Assembly (NCBI GenBank): GCA_018668095.1
Contig: JABIQF010000186.1
Span: 1 to 5,256 of the forward strand
Length of the DNA: 5,256 bases
Source of the DNA: Cellvibrionales bacterium
GTDB taxonomy: Bacteria; Pseudomonadota; Gammaproteobacteria; Pseudomonadales; UBA7434
Direction of reading: 5' to 3'
Shown: piece by piece, positions 1 to 5,256 of the stretch
Layout of the letters: every line of letters starts with the position of its first letter
Numbering within the stretch: the first letter of the stretch is position 1
The notes under the pieces: generated by a model
Seen by the model: only the letters and a program-made list of their open reading frames with translations
What the model was told of the DNA's origin: nothing
Databases searched by the model: none
Program-made: the position numbers and the translations under genes

Positions 1-11
1 CCCGTCGTGGT

Positions 12-99
12 TAAGCTTCGCCGTTAAGCTTACGGCATTTTTTGGTGACTTTTTGTTGCTGTAGACAAAAAGTTACTGGCTGTCGGGCCACTCCCGACA
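12..99. repeat. Cluster of three adjacent inverted repeats (possible dispersed intergenic element)
   Basis: Three perfect or near-perfect hairpins follow each other: TAAGCTT 12-18 with AAGCTTA 26-32 (7 pairs, 7-base loop); 45-57 with 64-76 (13 pairs with two G-T wobbles, core ACTTTTTGT/ACAAAAAGT, 6-base loop); TGTCGGG 81-87 with CCCGACA 93-99 (7 perfect pairs, 5-base loop). Such back-to-back palindromes resemble REP/MITE-like intergenic elements of gammaproteobacteria. Copy number in the genome cannot be seen from this window, and the element may start left of it. Confidence 0.45.
20..43 (+). terminator. Candidate intrinsic terminator for a plus-strand gene to the left of the window
   Basis: GCCGT (20-24) pairs with ACGGC (32-36) around a seven-base loop, followed after one A by six Ts (38-43). 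The stem is short but GC-rich. It excludes the alternative pairing 12-18/26-32. No gene end is visible upstream within the window, so its client is inferred. Confidence 0.4.
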
Positions 100-267
100 A
101 TCCCTTGACCATAAATCCCAAGACCAAATCTCAAGCTATCAGCACACCTGTGATCCAAGAAGCACTGCTGTTTCTTACATGAGGTGCTTAAGCAAATAAC
201 CACGCATAAAAAACCATCATAATTAGATCAGAAGTGTATCCTTCAACAGCAGCTCCTCTAATTAGTC
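100..267. other. Gene-free stretch downstream of the surface-protein gene
   Basis: No open frame with gene-like composition and no RNA gene was recognised on either strand. On the minus strand a T-run (208-213) follows the surface-protein stop, but no stable GC stem precedes it, so I could not name a terminator for that gene. A small interrupted palindrome AGCACTGCT (161-169) is too short to interpret. Confidence 0.5.
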
Positions 268-3200
268 TTATGGCAATATAATCTCAACATCATCACCCAG
301 CACATAATCATTACCATCAGCGACAAGCCCAAATTCTGAATAAGCATAAGTCGATGCCGATGGTAATCCCATACTCGACGCATTTAACACAATCGCAGAT
401 TGCCCTGCGTTAATAGTCGTTACACCAATCACGGTATCGAGTCTTTTTCCAAAGGCATCAAACAGTTTAACTTCGTATAGCACTTCAAGTGCATTACTCG
501 TTGAGCCTGTGCGGCTTATCGATGCGCCATTGCCTGTGCTTTGTGAGCTCACTTCGACTAAATCAAAGCTACTATCATTAGCCGCTTTTATACGAACAGG
601 GTTAACGCCAAGCATATAGACGTTAACGTTGTTATACATAGAGAAGCTCGAGAAATAGAAGTTACCTTTATCATCCCAAGAATCAAAGCCGGTAATAAAG
701 GCCTGTGTACTTGCCGTTGAATCAAGCTCGCTTACTTTCGCTAACTCTGAAGTCGCACCTGTCGCTATATCGAATTCCCAAATTGAGTTTGGATAAGAAA
801 CATCACTCACACCAATATAGATTTTTTCAGCATCCGCCGATAATTGGAATACCCATGTTTTGGGCGTGCCAATACGATTACCTGTAAAGTTAGGCCGGCC
901 AACAAAACTCCATGTCGCTGTAGCATCAACAAAGCGATAAATATTACCTTGGTCATCAGCGGTGTATAGAACTTCATGATCTCTATCCCACTGACCCACT
1001 TCTAAAGCGTTAGCACCTTGTAGAGGGAAGTTTTGTAACTCACCGAAACCAGTGGCAGGATCGTAATACCACATATGATTAAACGTACTTACCGATTCTC
1101 CTTGATTCCACTGGCCTCGTGAAGAACCGCCAGAAATATATACACGGCCTCGAGAATCTACAAACATATATCGATTAGTATAAAAGTAGCCATTCCAAGC
1201 GCTAGGCTTACCCAGTACAGTGGTTTCAGCGTTAGCAATATCATAGCGCACTAACTTATTTTCAGGAATCGACATGCCGTAAAGTAAGTTATTCGTTTCA
1301 TCTTTTTGGATAGTCACTATTTGCATCGTCGGTTCGCCGACACCATTTGGCTCCGTCACACTTAAATCAAGAAAATCATTATCTTGTTGGTCATAGCCAT
1401 ACCAATGGAAACCACGTGTATTTAAATAACCATTATTCATATTCGAGTTATCTAGCGTTGCTACGTAAACTCTTCCATCATGCTCTAAAGGACGAGTATG
1501 AAACTTCTCGGCCGATTCACCCGGTAACCAATTACCTACCGCTGATGACGATGTTTCAGCATCACCCACCCAACGCACAACATCGTCAGACTGATGCAGT
1601 CGATACAGCATAGAATTATTTATATGGTCATGACCCGAAATATAAATATCGCCATCAACATCCGACCCCACAGCCAACCAACACTGATCAGGTCTATCGC
1701 CATTGGGCGCATTCGGTAACTGCCAAACGCTAACGCCATTTACATTGCCCGAACGAATTTCATCATCAGGAATAGCAATGGCCGATGTGGTGACACTAAA
1801 GAAATCACTCACACCATCAATAGTTAATTCGGTCGATACTAAGGTGGATAGCTGCGTTGACGAACTTTGTTGCAGCGTAAGCACCTGGCCATTCGAAATG
1901 GTACCGGTGGCACTAGTAAATGGGCCGCCATCAATAGAGTAAGATCCAAAAGTAATACTAATACTTGATGGCTCATTAATACCCGACACCAAAATAGAAT
2001 TAGAAGTGACTACACTATTCGGGGCTACGTTATATTTATTTAAAAAGCCAAATGTATTTTGGTCACCTACGGTAGTGACATTAAATGGCGCGCTAACAGT
2101 ACCTATCGTCAGAGTTGCCTGCCTCAATGTCGAGAAAGTAGAAGCCGATGTCTGTCTTACAATAATCGTATCGCCATTCGTAACAATGCCATTAGTGCCA
2201 GCAAAAGCACCGCCATTAATCGCATACTGGCCTGAAGAAATTGAAACAGTTGCTTCATCCGTAAGGCCAGAAACGGTTATTGTGTTAGATTCTCTCAACG
2301 AGCTCAATGGCGCATTCGTGACAGGCACAAAGGTAAACGCATCGGGCGTAAAATCAATAATAATAATAGTGCAGCCGGTGGCATCAACCGTTTCACCTGC
2401 CGGTGTATTCGGGCATTGGTCTAAGCTATCGTCAATACCATCACTATCTTCATCGGCACCAGGTAGGCCGTAAACTTCAATTTCAAAAATAGAATAACCG
2501 TAGGGAGTCGCGCGATCGATACCTAACATACGCACATAGCGGTAGCTGCCTGCTACAGTAAGCGTATCGGTGCGGGCGCCCATGGTCCCGCCAGTCTGGA
2601 TTGAGATAGTTGTCCAATTGCTATTATCGGCAGAGCCTTGTATTTCATATACAGACGCGCTTGCTCCTTCCCAATCAATAATTACTTCAGACAATAGGTG
2701 CGTAAAGGCTAAATCCAATGTTAGCCATTGGTTGTCAGAAAACTGTGAGCTCCAGCGAGTACTGGCATTACCGTCAATCGCGGCAGCAGGACTGCAGCAG
2801 TTCGATTGGCCAGATTCTTGCGAACTGGCTGTTGCCGTTGTCGATAATAATTGTGGCAGTGGCGGTGGCACAGGAATATGCGCAACCAATTGAATACGGG
2901 TTGCCGTGCCTGCATCCAGATCAACGGGTAATAAGAAAACCGCAGTAAGCGCTAACATTCCCGCACTTCTTCGGCGGGTCGCAGATGAACCGCTCACTAA
3001 TAAAAATAAAGCGAGTATGGCCGCGCCTATAAAGCCAATCATTGGAATATTTGTGGTCTCCACTTCACCCGGAAATGACTCGCGGTTAAAGGGATTTGAA
3101 TCAAAGGCATATTCAAGAATATCGCTAACACCATCGCTATCTGAATCAATGCCATCGGGGTCAGGTCTTGGTGTAATGGAGCCGACTTCACCCTGAGCAA

Positions 3201-3657
3201 CCGCAGCAGAAGAAACAACCGTTAACGGTACCGCAATATCAAAACTCACCGAACGCCCGTCGAGAGAGCCTGTTACCGTAATAGAAAGATTACCCGTAGC
3301 ATTAAGGGCAGCAGAAGTACCCACATCAAAATTGAGCGCGGCAAGGTCACTGCCACCACCAGCAACCGAGGCAGGAATAATGCTAGCTGTCGCAGAGCTG
3401 ACAATGCCCGGCGGTACATTATTAATAGTAATGGCTTCATAGCTGGTCGAAGGGTTGTCATTAACCAGAAGAATATAAACCTTATTGCCCGTGCTATTCG
3501 ATTCAACATCGTAAGCCAGACCTAAAGACGCCCATAGGCCTGTAATAGCCATTAGCACAAACGGCAAAAGGGCTTTATTCATAAAAAGCTTTAAAGAATA
3601 AGCTAAAGAAGCAGTCAATCGTATTATGGAATTATGCATTTCGATCTCGTAAGTCAT
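268..3657 (-). CDS. Large exported multidomain surface protein with internal exosortase-like sorting signal, F5/8C domain, Ig-like repeats and beta-propeller-like C-terminal region
   Basis: No enzyme signature is recognised, so the function is unknown; an adhesive or carbohydrate-binding envelope role is inferred. Residues counted from the first Met: signal peptide about 26-48 (n-region MNK, hydrophobic core, likely cleavage after GLA48); beta-rich domain 50-155; Asp-rich DxDxDG calcium-type motif 168-190 followed by EYAFDSNP; IPMIGFIG at 204-211 with a membrane helix to about 222 and RRR at 228-230; second hydrophobic segment 232-245; F5/8 type C/discoidin (CBM32-like) domain about 274-397 (AIDGNASTRWSS, ending EIEVYG); thrombospondin type 3 repeat 402-429 (DEDSDGIDD, QCPNTPAG, Cys415/Cys429); two Ig-like repeats 435-626; about seven blade-like strands (IYISG, VYVAT, VYISG, IYIGV, FYFSS) over 630-1020, suggesting a beta-propeller; a Calx-beta-like tail 1022-1129 (ISRTGSTSNAL near its start, DYVLGDDVEIIL at the end). 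Start is uncertain: Met1 (3657) has no clear ribosome site, Met7 (3639) has GAG six bases upstream, and Met26 (3582) gives the best signal peptide but only a weak AAAG. The reading frame itself is certain. Confidence 0.9.
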   Translation of the reverse strand: MTYEIEMHNSIIRLTASLAYSLKLFMNKALLPFVLMAITGLWASLGLAYDVESNSTGNKVYILLVNDNPSTSYEAITINNVPPGIVSSATASIIPASVAGGGSDLAALNFDVGTSAALNATGNLSITVTGSLDGRSVSFDIAVPLTVVSSAAVAQGEVGSITPRPDPDGIDSDSDGVSDILEYAFDSNPFNRESFPGEVETTNIPMIGFIGAAILALFLLVSGSSATRRRSAGMLALTAVFLLPVDLDAGTATRIQLVAHIPVPPPLPQLLSTTATASSQESGQSNCCSPAAAIDGNASTRWSSQFSDNQWLTLDLAFTHLLSEVIIDWEGASASVYEIQGSADNSNWTTISIQTGGTMGARTDTLTVAGSYRYVRMLGIDRATPYGYSIFEIEVYGLPGADEDSDGIDDSLDQCPNTPAGETVDATGCTIIIIDFTPDAFTFVPVTNAPLSSLRESNTITVSGLTDEATVSISSGQYAINGGAFAGTNGIVTNGDTIIVRQTSASTFSTLRQATLTIGTVSAPFNVTTVGDQNTFGFLNKYNVAPNSVVTSNSILVSGINEPSSISITFGSYSIDGGPFTSATGTISNGQVLTLQQSSSTQLSTLVSTELTIDGVSDFFSVTTSAIAIPDDEIRSGNVNGVSVWQLPNAPNGDRPDQCWLAVGSDVDGDIYISGHDHINNSMLYRLHQSDDVVRWVGDAETSSSAVGNWLPGESAEKFHTRPLEHDGRVYVATLDNSNMNNGYLNTRGFHWYGYDQQDNDFLDLSVTEPNGVGEPTMQIVTIQKDETNNLLYGMSIPENKLVRYDIANAETTVLGKPSAWNGYFYTNRYMFVDSRGRVYISGGSSRGQWNQGESVSTFNHMWYYDPATGFGELQNFPLQGANALEVGQWDRDHEVLYTADDQGNIYRFVDATATWSFVGRPNFTGNRIGTPKTWVFQLSADAEKIYIGVSDVSYPNSIWEFDIATGATSELAKVSELDSTASTQAFITGFDSWDDKGNFYFSSFSMYNNVNVYMLGVNPVRIKAANDSSFDLVEVSSQSTGNGASISRTGSTSNALEVLYEVKLFDAFGKRLDTVIGVTTINAGQSAIVLNASSMGLPSASTYAYSEFGLVADGNDYVLGDDVEIILP
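598..1770 (-). other. Probable beta-propeller region of the surface protein
   Basis: Residues about 630-1020. Similar strand motifs recur roughly every 50-65 residues, commonly after a D.xG turn: DVDGDIYISG (near 667), EHDGRVYVAT (725), NNLLYGMS (789), DSRGRVYISG (834), DQGNIYRF (902), DAEKIYIGV (942), DDKGNFYFSS (995). Seven such strands fit a seven-bladed propeller, though blade count and family (NHL-like, lyase-like or other) are inference. Many aromatic and Asn/Asp residues suggest a binding surface; no catalytic motif was recognised. Confidence 0.5.
1780..2355 (-). repeat. Two tandem Ig-like protein repeats of about 94 residues
   Basis: Residues about 435-530 (2068-2355) and 533-626 (1780-2061) share one pattern: ...SNxI.VSG(L/I)..., SI..G.Y.I.GG.F, a G.(I/V).NG turn, then a Q.SS/TS...STL segment, LTI..V and F.VTT. 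They are diverged at DNA level, so they reflect an old duplication within a bacterial Ig-like repeat family and not a recent tandem copy. A run of four Ile codons (aat x4 on the plus strand, 2356-2367) lies at the junction before the first repeat. These modules probably act as stalk or spacer between the F5/8C domain and the propeller-like region. Confidence 0.75.
2464..2838 (-). other. F5/8 type C (discoidin/CBM32-like) domain coding segment
   Basis: Residues about 274-398 of the surface protein. Family hallmarks are visible: ATASS at the start, AIDGNASTRWSS, NQWLTLDL, a VIIDWEGA strand, YEIQGSADNSNW, then YRYVRM and the closing FEIEVYG. The fold is a beta-sandwich that commonly binds glycans or membranes, and in polysaccharide degraders it often attaches to enzymes as a binding module. 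Adjacent Cys287-Cys288 in the first loop are unusual. The ligand cannot be told from sequence. Confidence 0.85.
2911..3060 (-). other. Internal exosortase-type sorting signal plus second hydrophobic segment (inside the 1129-residue protein)
   Basis: Residues about 200-249 of the surface protein. The order is short motif IPMIGFIG (204-211), hydrophobic helix to about 222, short SGSSAT linker, RRR (228-230), then a second hydrophobic stretch (GMLALTAVFLLP, 233-244). IPMIGFIG lines up with the IPTLSxWG motif of IPTL-CTERM proteins at I, P, the aliphatic fourth position and the final G. Motif-helix-basic cluster is the usual tripartite exosortase signal, which is normally at the extreme C-terminus; here about 900 residues follow. 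The predicted topology is periplasmic N-part, cytoplasmic Arg loop and periplasmic C-part, in line with the positive-inside rule. I recall a family named 'midcut-by-XrtH' with this design, but membership cannot be tested here. Confidence 0.6.
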
Positions 3658-3681
3658 TATTATTGTTACGCAATTCAGTTA

Positions 3682-3702
3682 TTTGCACCGCAATGGTGCG
3701 AA
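3682..3702 (-). promoter_or_regulatory. Inverted repeat in the leader of the surface-protein gene
   Basis: Eight base pairs, TTTGCACC (3682-3689) with GGTGCGAA (3695-3702), include one G-T wobble and close a five-base loop. On the transcript it would lie about 25-45 bases before the first possible start. No T-run follows on either strand, so it is not an intrinsic terminator. It could be an RNA leader hairpin or a dyad operator; which one cannot be decided. Confidence 0.35.
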
Positions 3703-3776
3703 AAATAAGCCTGAAATGCTGTATTTTATTTTTAGTGTTACCTGAAGCTCTAAAAGCCTATAAGAGACTCGCTAAA

Positions 3777-3804
3777 ACTATAGCCCACCTAATTTAACTG
3801 TTAG
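3777..3804 (-). promoter_or_regulatory. Candidate sigma70-type promoter for the surface-protein gene
   Basis: On the minus strand CTAACA (3804-3799; four of six to TTGACA) and TATAGT (3782-3777; five of six to TATAAT) are separated by 16 bases. Transcription would begin near 3770, giving a leader of about 110 bases before the first possible start codon. The region is AT-rich, so chance matches are expected. Confidence 0.25.
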
Positions 3805-3848
3805 TGGCTTAGAAATGATCAATATACCAATAAGTTTAGCAATATATA

Positions 3849-3883
3849 GAAAATAAGCGCGAATAGCTCGCTAAATAATCGCG
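3849..3883 (-). terminator. Weak candidate intrinsic terminator after the aldehyde dehydrogenase gene
   Basis: Read on the minus strand, CGCGA (3883-3879) pairs perfectly with TCGCG (3862-3858) over a long loop, then CTTATTTTC follows. An alternative smaller stem, GCGA/TCGC, lies inside. The stem is short and the T-run interrupted, so strength is doubtful. Its place about 45 bases past the stop codon is right for the gene. Confidence 0.3.
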
Positions 3884-3927
3884 ATAACGGGGCAGTATGG
3901 GAGTGTTAAAAGCGAGACTAAAACCGT

Positions 3928-5256
3928 CTAAATTTTCGTCTGCATTTTAATGGTTCGCTCAGTAGCAGGCCCATAAGGTGGGCGCATACCGGCAATACCC
4001 GCAACATCAAATCGCGTTTGCTTATAAACCGATTTAGCATGGCTAAAGTTCTTAAAGCCATCATAGCCATGATACGAACCCATGCCAGCAGGGCCAACGC
4101 CACCAAAGGGCAGGTCTTCTTGCACCATATGCATAATCACGTCATTCACGCATACACCACCTGAGGTCGTGCGGTCTAATACCTCGCGCTCTTCCTTAGC
4201 ATCGCTACCAAAATAATATAAAGCCAAAGGCCGTGGTTGCGCATTCACATAGCGAATGGTTTCGTCAAAATGCTTGTACGTTTTAATTGGTAACAGCGGA
4301 CCAAATATTTCTTCCTGTAATACGCGCATATCATCGGTCACGTTGGTAATAATCGTGGGCGCTATTTTGCGGGTACCTTGTTGGCCGGTAAAATCTTCAT
4401 CGGCAGGCGCAAGACATAACACCTTAGCGCCTTTTTGCGTGGCGTCTAACAGGTTGTCTTGTAGGCGTTGAAAGTGTCTGTCATTAATCAGTGACGTGTA
4501 TTCAGGATTATTCAAAAGAGTAGGGTACATAGAAGCAACGGCTGCTTTAATTTCGTCTATCACCTCATCGAGTTTTTCTTCTGGCACCATCAGGTAATCG
4601 GGTGCAAGGCATATTTGTCCTGCGTTCATGGTTTTACCCATCATAATACGACTAACCGCCGTTTTAATATTCGCGCTACGACTAATGAGTACCGGTGATT
4701 TACCGCCAAGCTCTAAAGTAACCGGCACTAAGTTTTTAGCGGCAGCGGCCATAATATGTTTAGCAACAGACGTCGCGCCAGTAAACAACATATGGTCAAA
4801 AGGCAGCGCACTAAACGCAGCGCCTACATCGGGGCCGCCGGTAAAAATAGCCACTTCGTTTTCATCCCAGGCATCGGCCACAATTTCAGCCATAAGGTTT
4901 GATACCGTGGGGGTGAATTCTGAAGGTTTAATCATTACGCGATTACCCGCGGCAAGAATATCGGCCATGGGCCCAAAGGTAAGATTAACGGGAAAGTTCC
5001 AAGGGCTAAGCACGCCCACTACACCTAAAGGTTGAAACTCAATACGCGAGCGGCCACCGAGTAAGCCAAGCGGAAATAAGCTTTTGCGTTTTTCTGGTTT
5101 CATCCATTTGCGCACTTGTTTAATAGCGCTTTTAAACGGCAATATGCTAGAAGAGACATCGGCCAATAAAGACAGCTCACGGGGGCGGCAAGAAAAATCA
5201 ATATTTAGCGCATCGACAATATCATTCTGATATTTATAAATTGAATTCATTCCGCG
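3928..5256 (-). CDS. Coniferyl aldehyde dehydrogenase (CalB-type NAD(P)-dependent aldehyde dehydrogenase), 5' end cut by window edge
   Basis: Cytosolic aldehyde dehydrogenase superfamily enzyme oxidising an aldehyde to its acid with NAD(P)+. Counting from the only upstream in-window Met (5250): SPWNF with Asn85, KPSE with cofactor-binding Lys108, FTGAT 156-160, ELGGKSP with general-base Glu180, GQICLAPDY with nucleophile Cys214, EEIFGP 313-318 and PFGGVG 381-386. The CLAPDY context, the early WMKP segment and the short RPPYGP-type tail are typical of the CalB/coniferyl aldehyde dehydrogenase subfamily. That subfamily usually has about 470-480 residues; 440 are visible, and Arg-Gly codons continue upstream in frame to the edge. 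The Met at 5250 aligns inside the usual first helix (before a 'DFSCR' equivalent of DFGxRS), so about 30 residues are probably missing. The real substrate may be coniferyl or another aromatic or aliphatic aldehyde. Position 163 of the GxTxxG cofactor loop is Ala, which I believe is common in this subfamily. Confidence 0.92.
   Translation of the reverse strand, partial: RGMNSIYKYQNDIVDALNIDFSCRPRELSLLADVSSSILPFKSAIKQVRKWMKPEKRKSLFPLGLLGGRSRIEFQPLGVVGVLSPWNFPVNLTFGPMADILAAGNRVMIKPSEFTPTVSNLMAEIVADAWDENEVAIFTGGPDVGAAFSALPFDHMLFTGATSVAKHIMAAAAKNLVPVTLELGGKSPVLISRSANIKTAVSRIMMGKTMNAGQICLAPDYLMVPEEKLDEVIDEIKAAVASMYPTLLNNPEYTSLINDRHFQRLQDNLLDATQKGAKVLCLAPADEDFTGQQGTRKIAPTIITNVTDDMRVLQEEIFGPLLPIKTYKHFDETIRYVNAQPRPLALYYFGSDAKEEREVLDRTTSGGVCVNDVIMHMVQEDLPFGGVGPAGMGSYHGYDGFKNFSHAKSVYKQTRFDVAGIAGMRPPYGPATERTIKMQTKI

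Noticed and set aside
2..64. Tail of a plus-strand gene entering from the left
   Set aside because: The frame is open for 20 codons to a stop at 62-64, but it runs through the hairpin cluster and has no identifiable protein similarity; too short to support.
200..267. Intrinsic terminator for the surface-protein gene (minus strand T-run at 213-208)
   Set aside because: The preceding sequence is AT-rich and forms no stable stem.
2356..2367. Trinucleotide run (aat x4) as a phase-variation tract
   Set aside because: Only four units, encoding Ile431-434. Changes in unit number keep the frame, so it cannot switch the gene on and off.
2006..2473. Plus-strand open frame of 155 codons opposite the surface-protein gene
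   Set aside because: It is antisense to the well-supported Ig-like and TSP3 domains, has no recognisable motif, and mirrors low-complexity Thr/Ser/Val codons of the real gene. The other shorter plus-strand frames within 700-3200 and 4250-5040 are shadows for the same reason.
3768..3875. Direct repeat CTCGCTAAA at 3768-3776 and 3867-3875
   Set aside because: Nine bases, two copies, unequal flanks; compatible with chance in AT-rich intergenic DNA.
4755..4785. Ala at the last Gly of the GxTxxG cofactor loop of the aldehyde dehydrogenase as an inactivating change
   Set aside because: All catalytic residues are intact, and Ala or similar at this place is, to my knowledge, common in CalB-type enzymes.
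1..5256. CRISPR array, tRNA, rRNA or insertion sequence
   Set aside because: No regularly spaced direct repeats, no tRNA-like cloverleaf, no rRNA segments and no transposase motifs were seen on either strand.

Overview
The window holds two minus-strand protein genes, one of them cut by the right edge. They are separated by about 270 bases of non-coding DNA, and a 267-base gene-free stretch rich in hairpins lies at the left end. Codon use, moderate base composition and protein style (thrombospondin type 3 repeats, F5/8 type C domain, Ig-like repeats, an IPTL-like sorting motif, a CalB-type aldehyde dehydrogenase) suggest a marine or polysaccharide-degrading gammaproteobacterium, for example of the Cellvibrio/Saccharophagus/Teredinibacter kind. 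This assignment is inference from gene content only.

Right part (3928-5256): a coniferyl-aldehyde-dehydrogenase-type NAD(P)-dependent aldehyde dehydrogenase. All catalytic residues are present. The frame stays open to the window edge, so the true start probably lies outside. A weak terminator candidate lies just after its stop.

Middle (268-3657): one very long gene for an exported mosaic protein of up to 1129 residues. In order it has: signal peptide, small beta-rich domain, calcium-binding-type Asp repeat, an internal IPxxxxxG + membrane helix + Arg cluster that looks like an exosortase sorting signal, a second hydrophobic segment, an F5/8 type C (CBM32-like) domain, another thrombospondin type 3 repeat, two tandem Ig-like repeats, a probable beta-propeller, and a Calx-beta-like C-terminal domain. 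The sorting signal sits about 200 residues in instead of at the C-terminus. This is the most interesting feature, because the protein may be cut in the middle into two exported pieces.

Intergenic 3658-3927 carries a weak promoter candidate and a leader hairpin for the surface-protein gene. The left end (1-267) carries no supportable gene. It has three adjacent inverted repeats and, on the plus strand, a plausible intrinsic terminator for a gene arriving from the left. The two genes share a strand, but their functions are not obviously linked and the gap suggests separate transcription.
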